Shown here one piece after another: positions 1 through 10,250 of a DNA stretch of 64,000 nt. The notes under the pieces were generated by a model. The model was given only the letters and a program-made list of their open reading frames with translations, did not search any database and had not been told where the DNA came from. Each line of letters starts with the position of its first letter. The stretch's first letter is position 1. The stretch is from Adiantum capillus-veneris (Eukaryota; Streptophyta; Polypodiopsida; Polypodiales; Pteridaceae): the NCBI GenBank assembly GCA_014529385.2, contig CM043952.1, forward strand, positions 68,577,370-68,641,369, written 5' to 3'. The position numbers and the translations under genes are program-made.

Positions 1-74
1 TTTGTTTTACAATAGTTGCACGTTCCTCTACAGAATTAAATTGAGAGCACTTTGCTCGTTAGTTTGTTAACACT

Positions 75-698
75 TTATTTATCAGTAGAATTCATTGCAC
101 TTTGCATACCATTACTAGAATTCACCGCACTTTGCTCTTGAGAATTCACAAGACTTGGAGACAAGCAGTAACATAAAAAGACTTCATCTATTAAATTTTC
201 TTTCTGCAAAATAGAAAGCTCGGCTGTACATATAAGAGGTGCAGATGGTATATTTTTCTCACCAAGAAAAAGCACATGTTTACCATTGGCCATAAAGGAT
301 AAAAAGTTGTGCTCATAACTAGTGTGCAATGTGTTTCCTAAACCATGCAGCCACTCCCGTCCTAAAACTACATCAGTACGGTCCATGTTCATAACTTGGA
401 AGTCAAGGGTCATCATATGATATTGAACAATAAGCTCAACCCCTTAAACTACCGTGTCCCATACATCTTTATCATTCCCAAACATCTGCTCCACCACATA
501 CTTGTGAGAGCAGGGAGTCTGTGTAAGCTTCAATTTCTTGACTAGCTTATAGTTCAAAAAGTTATGAGTTGCACCATCATCCACTAAAATACGAACACAT
601 TGTCCGTTAGTAGTGCCATGCATGCAAATCAAATCATGGCGGCCAAAGGTGGGCTGCCACATTGAAGCAGGCACACAACACTTGTGCTTTTCTTCCAT
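75..698 (-). pseudogene. Retropepsin (aspartic protease) region of the minus-strand Gypsy element
   Basis: The protease matures the Gag-Pol polyprotein. The frame 698-444 contains ILVDDGATHNFLN, the active-site loop with DDGA in place of DSGA. It ends at a TAA at 444. A second frame, 416-75, supplies the C-terminal half, with DVVLGREWLHGLG, the flap-distal motif of Ty3/Gypsy retropepsins. The two halves are separated by stops. The following region to base 75 is Ser/Asn-rich and probably links to reverse transcriptase beyond the window edge. Confidence 0.7.
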
Positions 699-1070
699 AT
701 AAAGAACCTCTATAGCACAATAGTTAGGAGATGAATCTAATGTGAGGCGTTACACCGTATGCATGGCCTTTTCTTTGCCTTGCAAAAGAGGACAATCTTT
801 CTTGTTATGTTGGTCCGAAAGACTAAAACACAAATTGTGTTTCTTTGCATGCTCAAAATCATGGCCGCCAAAGGTGGGCTGCCACATTGAAGCAGGCGTA
901 CAACACTTGTGCTTTTCTCTACAGCACAATAGTTAGGAGATGAATCTAATGTGAGGCATTACACCGTATGCATGGCCTTTTCTTTGCCTTGCAAAAGAGG
1001 ACAATCTTTCTTGTTATATTGGTCCGAAAGACTAAAACACAAATTGTGTTTCTTTGCATGCTCAAAATCA
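636..1070 (-). repeat. Tandem duplication (225 and 210 bp) across the gag-protease junction
   Basis: Copies at 636-860 and 861-1070 share the segment from ATGGCNGCCAAAGGTGGGCTG to CTTTGCATGCTCAAAATC. The second lacks about 14 bp present in the first. On the minus strand each encodes the nucleocapsid tail (LCFSLSDQHNKKDC then PLLQGKEKAMHTV), a degenerate zinc knuckle missing its second cysteine. The duplication therefore doubled the nucleocapsid region and the start of the protease segment. Confidence 0.8.
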
Positions 1071-1189
1071 GCAGTGCTGAGAGACCCACGCGGAGTATCT
1101 CGTGATTGCTTAGGCTTCTTAGCCTCTTGTGGGCGTAGAGAGGTAGATTGTCTCTTATTCCTCTTGGAACGTGTGGAAGATCTACCTCG

Positions 1190-2091
1190 TCATTGTCTCT
1201 TAGCCACATTGCTCTTAGCAAAATTATTCTTAGAGTAGGGAACATTTCCTTTCCTCTCTTGGTCATCATCATATCTTTGTGCATGACTAATGGCTTCTTC
1301 CAAAGTTTTTGGATGTTGGGTCTTGACATGAAGAGGATAGTCTTTGTCAAGACCCCTATTAAAACCCCGTATCTTTTGAAATTCATCTAGACCTTCTAGT
1401 TTTAATATGATTTCCCGATACTTTGAAAGGTTTTGTGTGAGAGAGAGGCCAGACATGCAGCATACATCCCGTGCTAACCAATTCTTATCTTCTTCATTGG
1501 AATCCAAGAAGCTTGAAACGCAACCCACGATGGAGGACGAGCATCTATTGGAAATGTCATCCACCACTTATACGCCTTGCCTTTAAGAGATAGACTTGTT
1601 TCCACAATCGTCTTTATACCTGGGGTGTGTCTCAATCTATGAATATCACTCCATTTGTGTAAGAACGTATTGACCGCATCCTTGTTGCGATCACGCTCTT
1701 CCCCGTGAAACTCAGGAATGGTGATATTCTTAAGTAATGCATTGCTACCTTCTGCATCTTTTGCAATACTTGTCTCTTGGACTCCTTGAGTCGTGCGATC
1801 TTGGTTTCCTTGAACCATGCCACTTGTGGCTCCTTGAGTTGTCTGTGAATTCATAAATTTCACAAGTAACTTTGTAAGATTGGTAACATTTGCATTGAGT
1901 GCAGAGAGGTTTCTTTCAAGTACGCTTTGCCGATGTTCCTAAGTCTTGAAAGAAGCCATATCTACAAGCCCATGATCTCCTAGATCATCATCATCATGCA
2001 TATTAGTATCAGTAGCACCCGTGGTGCCCTGATTTTGATCTACGTGCTCAAAATCAAATGTGTGTGTAGGTGGGATATCCTCACTGGCCAT
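1190..2091 (-). pseudogene. gag of the minus-strand Gypsy element (broken)
   Basis: Gag forms the particle that packages retrotransposon RNA. An ATG at 2091-2089 opens MASEDIPPTHTFDFEH..., reaches a TAG after about 50 codons (near 1940), and continues in the same sense as MNSQTTQGATSG. The capsid-type core follows (KNITIPEFHGEE, KAYKWWM). The frame then changes near 1500-1560 into a segment containing FNRGLDKDYPLHVKTQHPKT and ISHAQRYDD, typical of Ty3/Gypsy gag. At least one stop and one frameshift interrupt it. The N-terminal portion is acidic (a DDDD run near residue 35). I see no sign that the breaks are splice sites. Confidence 0.75.
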
Positions 2092-2467
2092 GGTAAACAC
2101 ACACTAATGCAAAGAGAGAAAAAGAAACGACAACTTGTACCTTGAGAAATTGAAATCTTTGTGTTTTGTATGCTCCGCGATTTGCGTTGCATGCGAACTT
2201 CGCCTTGCGGGAATTTGAGTGCTTCACTTGTCGTTCCTTGCAAGAACACCTTTGATGATTCTTCACAAAAAACTCGTCGTTTTTGTGAAGGCTTTTCCTC
2301 ACTTTGAAGCTACCTCATTGAGGAAAAAAGAATTTTTGGAGGAAAACTTGCCTTCCTCCAAGAAGTGAAAATGAAGGGTAAAGCTACTTTCTTGAAGTTT
2401 GAAGCTTTCCCTTTCCTTCTAGTTTTCCTTTCAACACAAGTAGACTATCTTTCCTAGTTATACACAA

Positions 2468-2532
2468 CAAGGGCCAATAGCTTGATGATAAAGTATTTGC
2501 CTCTTATCCTCATGGGGTGGGTTCAACCCTCC
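2468..2532 (+). repeat. tRNA-like (SINE head-like) segment
   Basis: The stretch contains TAGCTTGATGATA followed about 30 bp later by GGGTTCAACCCTCC, resembling the internal A and B boxes of a tRNA promoter with the spacing seen in tRNA-derived SINEs. The TTTGCCTCTTATCC between them is like the anticodon-arm region of plant SINE heads. It sits inside the leader of the minus-strand element. Box matches are imperfect and no poly(A) or target duplication was found, so this is tentative. Confidence 0.3.
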
Positions 2533-3034
2533 TTCATGCAAGGGTTAAGCGGACCTTCCTTCGCGCGCAACCAACGATGCCAACGGAAGCCTTTGAAGCC
2601 TCGGTGTCGTCGAGTTGCCGATCGAGTTTGACTTGGTTGCCTGTTGTGGAGGACGTAGATGGGGCTGTCATTGTTTGTCCACGCGCTGCTCGCACAAAAA
2701 TTGGTGCTTGTCTTCTTTTTTCTACTTAGCAGAGATGTCGCTGTCTGCGGAACATGGGAGAGAAGCAGGGCGTCGCACGCAGCCTCATGCAAGGGTTAAG
2801 CGGGCCTTCCTTCGTGCGCAACTAATGGCGCCAACGGAAGCCTTCGGAGCCTCGGTGTCGTCGATTTGCCGATCGAGTTTGCCTTGGTTGCCCATTGTGG
2901 AGGACGTAGATGGGGCTGTCATTGTTTGTCCAGGCGCTGCTCACGCAGAAAATGGTGCTTGTCTTCTTTTTTCTACTTAGCAGAGACGTCGCTGTCTGCG
3001 GAACATGGGAGAGAAGCAGGGCGTCGCACGCAGC
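2532..3034 (-). repeat. 251-bp tandem duplication in the retroelement leader
   Basis: Two head-to-tail copies (about 2532-2782 and 2783-3034) with period 251, from CATGCAAGGGTTAAGCGG to GCAGGGCGTCGCACGCAG, differing at scattered positions. Both lie between the primer binding site and gag of the minus-strand element. Parallel open frames of 60-120 codons occur in both copies because of the duplication; I do not treat them as genes. Confidence 0.85.
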
Positions 3035-3048
3035 CTCCTCCCAAAAAT

Positions 3049-3061
3049 AGCTCTGATACCA
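3049..3061 (-). promoter_or_regulatory. Primer binding site, tRNA-iMet type
   Basis: The minus strand reads TGGTATCAGAGCT, the classic complement of the 3' end of plant initiator Met tRNA used to prime minus-strand DNA synthesis. It lies one base inside the candidate LTR and fixes the orientation of the element to its left. Confidence 0.8.
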
Positions 3062-3062
3062 G

Positions 3063-3185
3063 TGAAAGGGCGGTGGTAATGCGTGCGCTAGTCTCCACCC
3101 AACAATGCTATCTTATAGCCTCCCCTTAATGTACACACTGTTCGGCCATGCCGATGGCCTTGCCCATAGGACCCTTGTCCTTACA
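3063..3185 (-). repeat. Candidate 5' LTR (123 bp) of the minus-strand Gypsy element
   Basis: On the minus strand this segment starts TGTAAGGACAAGG and ends CCCTTTCA, so it has TG...CA ends, and it abuts the primer binding site after one base. A TATA-like GGCTATAAGA lies on the minus strand at about 3106-3115. 123 bp is short for an LTR. With no second copy in the window, the outer boundary at 3185 rests only on the TG/CA rule. Confidence 0.5.
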
Positions 3186-4440
3186 TTGGCATTTCTTGGT
3201 CGATATGTATGCTTAATATGGTGAGCTTGAGAAAGCACAAAAAGTCCTTAAGGAGCTTCCTGTCCGGAATGTCACCTCTTGGAATGCACTAATTGCAGGA
3301 TGTGCGCAACAAGAGCAGCGCCAGAAATCTCTAGGTTATTTTCAGCGGGCGGATACAAAAGTAAGTGTATCTCTCAAATTTCAGTCACCTATACTTTTGT
3401 CTTGAATGCTACTCTTACATCTTAAAGGCATGTGGCTCTACGCAAGTGCTCAAGGAGATTTCTGTCTGGAGTGTGAACTCTTGGAGTGCACTAATTGCAA
3501 GATTTGCCCCACGTGGGTAGGGGCAGAAAGCTCTAGTTTTTTTTTTAGCAGAGGCAAAGTGAGGGCCTCTCTACAGATGTAATCACCTATGCATGCATCT
3601 TGAAGGAATGTGGCTCTAAGCAAGATGCTGATATGGGCACAAAAAATCACAATTCTATTGCTAGTCAAAGGTTGTTTCTTGGTACCTTCACAGAAAAACA
3701 CAAGGAGGGTAATCACTTTGAATCGACGCAAGATGTTGGCAAGGAAGTTCGTCAAGGCTGTTCTAAGCATATGCAAGCAGAAGGCCTTTCTCCGATGCAA
3801 TCATCTATGGAAGCAAGCACCTATGCTAGCATCTTGAAAGACTTCGTAATATGCTGACATGGGTGAGAGAATTTATGACGAGAGTGCTAGTCAGTCACAA
3901 GCTATTCAGAACAGGTTGTTCTTAGCAAGGATTTTCTTTATATGTATGGCAAATGTGGTGCCCTTACAATGTCCACAGATAGGCAACAAATCCACTAACA
4001 ACTCTAGAGAAGAAGAAATACTCGTGAAACACATCAAGCACTCACAAAAGCATGAGAAGTTCTCATGTCGGAACTGTCATCACTATTACAAACAAGCCCA
4101 ACGTGACTGTTTCAAGGAAGTACTTTGTTGTTCTCATGTGATAGCGAAGGCCTCTTTCCAATTGTCCCAATGCAATCACTTATGCTTACACATTGAAGGT
4201 GTGTAGTCTTATGGAAGACGTTGACATGGGTGAGAGAATTAATGATGAGATTACTAGTCACTTGACCAAAAATCTCTAATTCTCTTTCAACAGATGTGAA
4301 GCAAGGGCCTCTCTCCAGATGCAATCACCTATGCATGCATCTTGAAGGCATGTGGCTCTACGCACGATGCCCAACATCATGATGCAAGGAAGTGCATCAA
4401 CGAGAGACATTCAATCCCGCGGTGAGTAAGCTTTATCATT
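3184..4440 (+). pseudogene. Decayed pentatricopeptide repeat (PPR) gene
   Basis: PPR proteins are helical-repeat RNA-binding proteins of plant organelles that edit, splice or stabilise transcripts. From 3202 the frame reads DMYA, a stop, then YGELEKAQKVLKELPVRNV and TSWNALIAGCAQQ, a textbook L/S-type PPR pair. Near 3400-3500 come YACILKACGS and SWSALIA. Near 4180-4230 there is NAITYAYTLKVCS then DVDMGERINDEI, and at 4300-4400 GLSPDAITYACILKACGST followed by DARKCINE. Many stops and frame changes separate the pieces, and short duplicated blocks (ATGCAATCACCTATGCATGCATCTTGAAGG occurs near 3580 and 4320 in related forms) suggest repeat-internal rearrangement. No DYW or E domain is visible. The wording resembles fern PPR families as I recall them. 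Confidence 0.7.
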
Positions 4441-6249
4441 TTTTTATTTTTGATACTGAGAACATAGTTAATGAATGCACTGAAAATTGCACATTGCCGC
4501 GGGAATGGCACGTTTCCTCGTCTTATAAAAATTGGGAAGGATTGTGCAAACTCCCCCATATAAGGAGACTTGCATGTTTTCTTTTTTTTTGAAACATGAA
4601 AATGGAACAATAAACAATTAATAACATTGACATCTTGTATGATCACGAACATTAAGCTTGACAAAATTCTAACCCTCCTTCTGGTTTTCTGCGAGATACC
4701 CCTTTGAAGCACTACGATCAGTATCCCATTTCTGCAAAGAACGCCTCTGAACCACAACAATCGGTATCCCAAACATTCTCAGGTAAAAAAATCTAACACG
4801 CTTTGATGAAATCTCTCTCTGTGCTTCATCTTCTCTCGAAAAAAACACTCTCTCTCTCTCTCTCTCTCTCTCCCTCCTTCGTTTTGAAGTCTCTTCTCCC
4901 ATTTAATAAATATCTTAGACATTATTAATAACATCAAATAAACATTTTCTTTCATTTGTAAATTGCTGAAATGGCATATATAGTTTCCAATATTTTACTT
5001 AACCTTAATTCGATACGAACACAACTAACGAAGCACTCTAGTTAAATAAGTTTGTGATGAGATGCTTGCTGCTTGCAAAAGCAATCAAATGTTAAGCTCA
5101 TACTAAAGGTGACCCTATGGATGGTCTTTTTATGGACCTTGATGAGGAATTAGCCCACGAGAAGAGATTCTTCGTAACATGTCATTTTTATAAACTTTTT
5201 TAATGGCAATATCTTTTTTTAAGTTTTATATCTTCCTTCTCCAAACGTATCTCTAGCTATGTGACTACACTCGATGACCATTTAATTTGTACATTAATAT
5301 CTACTATACTCATAAATAGCTTACAAAATGAAAGTGAATGAGACACACATGTGCATGTAGCCAAGTTAGTTTTATATCGACCTTTTCCAAACTCATATCT
5401 AGCTATATGGATACACTTGATGACCATTTAATTTGTACATTAATATCTACTAGGCAACTATGATACTCATAAATACCTTCTTCTCATATTCTGGAGTTAA
5501 CAAAATAGAGTTAGCTGACAATTGCATAATTCCATGAGGGTGAAGCACTATCATCCAACTTCCCTCTCCAATGCCAAGGTGATGAAGAAGATGCTGTATA
5601 CCTTGCTTCTAAGAGCTTTCTCGATAATACTTCATCCACCTTTCCATCTACAATGCTTATGTAGAAAGTGACACTGAACCTCGATGTGATTTTAACAAGC
5701 TTGAAACATAGGAATGTGAGCATATCCATGCAACTCTAGTTGTTACAAAGTAATACTATTAATTCCCTTTGAAGTGCACTCATGCCTACCAAAATTCTAT
5801 CAAGCCATATTGCCTCACATAATGCAAAACATGTAGCTTTTTGTAGATGAAGGAGCAATTGTGGGTTACTTCTTGCTTATCTCATGAGATAACAACCGAT
5901 TCTACCATAAAATGTTAACTAGAATGTTTTTAAAATGCCAATGACGGATACCTTTTTTGGTCAAATTTCCCTCATTGTAATTGCTGGATTGTAAAATGTT
6001 CCACTTAATGTTGACGGGGGATAGTTATTGGACAAGCTTTTGAATCGATCTCTTAAGCCATATTTTTTCACATTTCCTCCTTCCTTGCCTTGATTGACAC
6101 AAAAGCTCGCTCCAAAAGATCGCTCAAGAAGCTTGCTCCGATCGCTTAGCATGTGGAGTGCACCAGGGATATTAATGTTCTTGTCCTCACACACTTTTCT
6201 CTGAAATTATGTGAAATGAATTGTATTGTACAATTTAGATGTGTCAAGC
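4441..6249. other. Intergenic, no gene recognised
   Basis: Open frames here are short and show no recognisable domain. The stretch holds a CT microsatellite at 4847-4872 and a direct duplication at 5224-5478, and is otherwise AT-rich with no promoter or coding signal I can defend. Confidence 0.5.
5224..5478 (+). repeat. Direct duplication, about 107 bp, period about 146
   Basis: The segment beginning TTTTATATC at 5224 recurs at 5370. Both copies contain ATATCTAGCTAT/ATCTCTAGCTATG, a CTCGATGACC/CTTGATGACC block and an identical GACCATTTAATTTGTACATT followed by AATATCTACT and ATACTCATAAATA. About 40 bp of unrelated sequence separates them. Confidence 0.75.
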
Positions 6250-7261
6250 TACATATAGCTCACAAAAAAACACTCAAACATTGTAATCTTATGAGAACTA
6301 TGGAGCTTGGAGCCCACTGTTCATTAGTAGTTCTTGTTTGTCATATTGAAAGTCATCCTCCCACCGATTTGCAGATACTTTCAACTTTGAGGAAGGAAAA
6401 TCAATTTATTCAACATTTTTTGTAGGCTCTCTGTGGACATGTTCTTTCCCAAATCTAGAGTTTATGCATCCGATTTCCTTGAAACCAAACATGCATTATA
6501 AGGACACCATAGATATACATCTTATGAATCTCATTTGCCATAAGTAGTATTTCTCCAATGAGAGAGAAACTCCTGTTTCTTTGAAATGAATTGTGTTTTC
6601 TCATTTTCATTGACTTCTGTAATTGTGATGTCCTAACGGATTCATATCACGTGTCTGGTTTGTACATGCCATAGATATAGAGCATCGAAGTTTAGTTGGT
6701 GAGAAAACCTTGTTTGGACATTGTCCCAAGTTTCTTTGTACTCTTCGAAGTACATCGGCTTTTTCACATTTTGGACTTATTTTGTAAAGTTTGACGGTCA
6801 AATGGTCTAAGTGTGCATTGGCATGGTTTGTGTATTATACATATTATAGGTATCTAGTTGACTCAAAAGACTTCTTTTTTATCTTGATTTGTCAAGCAAA
6901 AGACCACTCACAAGCGACACTCAACATTGTAATCTTATTAGTTTTAGGAACTTCAGAGTCTACTCTTCATTATTGTTAAATTTAGTTCTTGCTTGCTATC
7001 TTAGAAGTCATATTTAGATCAATTTTTAGACAATTTCAGCGTCTAGCGAGGAAAATTGATTTATTTAACGTTCTTTGCATGCTCTATGTGGACAATTTTT
7101 GAGATCTTTACTGTGCGATGGCCTTGACACCAAACATGCACTCTCAAGATACCATAGATCTCCACCTTATGAGGTTCGTTACAATAGGTAGTCTCTATTC
7201 CTCTTCAATAAGTGAAAGGCCTCTTTTCTCTAAAATAAACTGCATTTTATTGTCATAAAAT

Positions 7262-8868
7262 CTAATATCTAATATCTAGCCAACCCAAATGATTTTCTCA
7301 TATTAAATTGATCACTTAATGTGGGAGAATAAACGGGAACAAGTGTTAAGATATAGACATGTGCTTATAGATTTATCTCAACACGGGGCCAATGGTAAAG
7401 GGGCCCAAATGAGAGATGGTTTATCAAAGAGCAAGGCTAACAAATGGAGCATAAGACCTTAGGGTTAGCTTCATTGAAGACCTCCAATAATGTGTGTAAA
7501 AGGCTTTTGACCTTAGGTAAGCTAGGGCTGAGCTTGAGGCACGGGAACCTGACCTTGCTCGAGGTGCTTGTCATGCTTGATGACCAAGGTGCTTGAGGTG
7601 CTTAATTATTGAGATGCTTGACATGCTTGAGATGCTAGGGTTGCACTTGAGGTGAGAACCTAGCCCAAGCTTAAAGTGCTTATGAGCCAAGCTTGTGGTG
7701 GGAACTGGGCCTATGCATGAGGGGCTTGAGGTGTCAAAAATTCAAAGATTCAATCCCTACAAGGAGGGGGCGAGCCCTACATGAGGGGGGGTGAGAGAGA
7801 ACACCCACACACTCACACAAAGCATGCATGGTACAAAGAAAGCAAAAGAGACACTTATCAAGTTCCTCCTCATGTTACCCTCATGGTGTGCCTGAAGCCT
7901 ATTGGTTGGCCACCCAAGGGGTCCAATAATAATTTAGGAGATTTAATTAAATGATTTAGCATTTATCTAGCCCTCTCTCTCAAAGGGGAAAGGGGGACAC
8001 TTGTCTCAAGGCTACCCTTGCTGCTTGTAATGCCTCCTGCTTGTGATTGGCTAGGCCTGGAGGGGTCCAATGAGCTTCAAGCATGAGCTACAAGGGGGGG
8101 TCGACCCAAGAAAGCTAGGGGGTTGCTTAGGGGGTATACTCACCCACCCACACACACACTCACAAACACTCTCATTGTGTGCTATGCAAAGTGCAAGAGC
8201 TCCCTCTCCTTCTCCAAGCAAGTAGAGGTTGAGAGCCTACACCAACACTCTTGGATATGGAGTGCAAATCCAACCAAGAGCCATGCTTCAATGCTTAAGC
8301 TTGCCATCTCCTTCTTCTTCATTATTATGCTATTATGTATGCTAGCAACAAGAGTTATGATAAGTGACAAACTAATTCTTTCTCCTACGAAATGTTTCTT
8401 CTTCCTCTTCCCTACCCTCATTCCCTGCTGGCTCTCTCCACCTTCGAAGGTGTTTGAGGTCTTGGGACTGAGGCTTGGGATAATTAAAGCTTTCTTCAAG
8501 TTTATGTTATGTTTGTGATGCATGAAGCTTTCCATCTTCATTGCATCACCTAGGTCACAAGGAATACAAAGATTGTATTGTAACAAGTCTCTCTTAATGG
8601 GAGAAATCATAATACAAATGCCTATTGGAGGGGGGACCGGCTCCACATAAATCCGGTCCTCAACTGTTGTCATGTTCTCTAAATTCTCTCTCTTGCAAAA
8701 GTATTGTTCATGCCGAGTTAGCTAATTGCTATGATTATGTTGCTATCTTCAATTATGTTCACCCGCTATGCTCACAAAGCTATTTCTCAAAAGTACTCTC
8801 ATTAATTTCTGCTACTCTCAAATCAAATAGGCCAATTCTATTACATTATCATCTTTATCAATTTTTGT
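7262..8868. mobile_element. Unidentified ~1.6-kb insertion splitting one repeat copy
   Basis: This block separates the two halves of the second repeat copy and has no counterpart in the other copies, so it is probably an insertion. It contains Leu/Ala-type low-complexity GCTTGAGGTGCTTGA repeats (about 7520-7720), two G-rich blocks (7765-7790, 8090-8140), and a TATTGTAACAAGTCTCTCTTAATGGGAG stretch near 8575 like an LTR U5 end. I could not find a target duplication or a pair of LTRs. A solo LTR or non-autonomous element is possible. The open frames inside look fortuitous. Confidence 0.4.
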
Positions 8869-9177
8869 AGTTGTAGTGATCCAAATAAATTCATATCATA
8901 TATTGGGCTTGTAAGCACCATGGATATGTGGGATTCAAGTTTAGTTGGTGAGAAAACCTTGTTTGGACATTGTTGTAAGTTTGTTTGTTGCTCTCCAAAT
9001 AATCATCATTTTTTCCTTACTGGTCCTACTTTGTAAAGCTTGGCAATCAAATGGTCTAACATAATCCTAGCACGGTTTTGTACTACACATATTGAAGGTA
9101 TCTAGTTGATTAAGAAGAATAATTTCCAATCTAGATTTGTCAAACTAAAGACTACTCACAAGAGACACAAACATTGT

Positions 9178-9653
9178 CTCTCTCCTCACCACTTCTAAGC
9201 TTTCCAGTCTAGCAGTGCTGAGCAAGGAGGAAGGGTTAGGATTGAAACTTTTTCTAGAAGCATTTTGAAGAGGACTTCCTCTTGGAGCAATAGGTTACAA
9301 CATATCTTCATATGCTAAGGTTTGCCAATCCCCTTTTTGATTATCGAGGCTCAAATCTTCAACTATTGGGCCCGACGGATGATTTGGATCTTTTGACTGA
9401 CATATGCTTAGTAAGAGCCATGGTATTGAGAGCTATTTGGTAATCCAAGAATGCGTTACTACTTCAAGGAAAATGTGAGCCTTTGGACTGTAGTGTTGGT
9501 TTAGAAGAGTGATGGTGGAGAATACATTGTAATAAGCTAAAGATGTAAGGTTGGTTGCGTCACCTCTGATGTTTTTTTTCTTGACCCTCTAAAAAGGATA
9601 TGCCATGGCTCTTTGTAACATTCTGGTTTCAGCCGAGCACTTTTAAAAAAAAT
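9178..9653 (+). mobile_element. Retroposon insertion (5'-truncated LINE, SINE or retrocopy) with 18-bp target duplication
   Basis: The 18-mer AAGAGACACAAACATTGT occurs perfectly at 9160-9177 and 9654-9671, directly bordering a 476-bp segment absent from the other repeat copies. The 3' end is A-rich (ACTTTTAAAAAAAAT) and follows TTTGTAACATTCTGGTTTCAGCC, like the 3' UTR of plant L1-type LINEs. A long perfect target duplication plus an A-rich tail indicates target-primed reverse transcription. I see no tRNA-like promoter boxes and no convincing protein frame, so a 5'-truncated LINE is favoured over a SINE. Confidence 0.75.
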
Positions 9654-10130
9654 AAGAGACACAAACATTGTAATCTTGCTATTCTTTTGACATTGGAGCT
9701 CACTCTTACTTAATGTTAAATTTAGTTCTTGTTTACCATTTTAAAAGTCATATTCCCATCAATTTGAGACATTAAAGAAGGAAGTGTACTTGCTTTTGAA
9801 TCAATAATGTATTCCATTTCTTTTAATGTTCTTTGTAGGCTCTTTGTGGATATTTTCTTTTCCATTTAGAGCTTTTTGCATCCGATTGCCTTGAAACCAA
9901 CTATATGGTCTCGTTTCCCATAAGTAGTCTCTATTCTTCTTTATTCTTCTTCAATGAGAGAAAAACCTCTTTTCACTCAAATAAATTTTGTTTTCTTATT
10001 TTCATTGACTTTCATAGTTGTGGCGGTCCAATTGGACTCATATCATGTGTCTTTTTTTTATGTGCCATAGATATATAGGATTCAAGTTTGGTTGGTGAGA
10101 AAACCTTGTTTGGAACTTTGTCACTCTTCA

Positions 10131-10250
10131 AATTACATAGTCAAGCCAAGGGCCAGAGGCCACAGGTCATTCTGAACATAGATTGAAGGTGCCTATAAAG
10201 GGCAAAGGTTGAGTGGAGAGTGGACATTCAAACATCTTGTGGTCTCTCAG
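10131..10250 (+). repeat. Possible end of an LTR preceding the PBS
   Basis: The bases left of the primer binding site at 10251 should be the end of an LTR. The text is TATAAAGGGC then GAGTGGAGAGTGG to TGTGGTCTCTCAG, with a TATAAAG motif at about 10193. No second copy exists in the window, so the LTR start cannot be set. Confidence 0.35.

Larger units (their letters stand above)
1..3185 (-). mobile_element. Ty3/Gypsy (chromovirus-like) element, 5' portion, truncated by window edge
   Basis: Reading the minus strand from 3185 leftwards gives a short LTR, a primer binding site for initiator Met tRNA, a leader of about 1 kb, gag, a decayed nucleocapsid region and a retropepsin. Reverse transcriptase and integrase would lie left of base 1. 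The domain order and the gag and protease wording fit plant Ty3/Gypsy elements. Several stops and frame changes show it cannot make a full polyprotein. A related minus-strand element enters at the other end of the window (63359-64000), and its LTR begins with a similar TGT..GACAAGGG sequence, so both may belong to one family; this is inference. The target duplication cannot be checked because the other LTR is outside the window. Confidence 0.75.
6250..10130. repeat. Degenerate tandem repeat array with two later insertions
   Basis: A unit of about 640 bp occurs about three times. Its first half runs from ...ACATTGTAATCTTA through TTAGTTCTTG, TTTGTAGGCTCT and CCTTGAAACCAA to TTCATTGACTT. Its second half runs from ATTCATATCA through TTGGTGAGAAAACCTTGTTT to AAATGGTCTAA and GGTATCTAGTTGA. 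Copy 1 is 6250-6890. Copy 2 has its first half at 6893-7260 and its second half at 8870-9159. Copy 3 has its first half at 9160-10015 and a partial second half at 10018-10130. Copies are well diverged. No open frame is conserved between them, so the unit looks non-coding. Confidence 0.65.

Noticed and set aside
8182-8673. 163-codon minus-strand open frame
   Set aside because: No domain, and it lies in an insertion with repeat-like sequence; probably chance.
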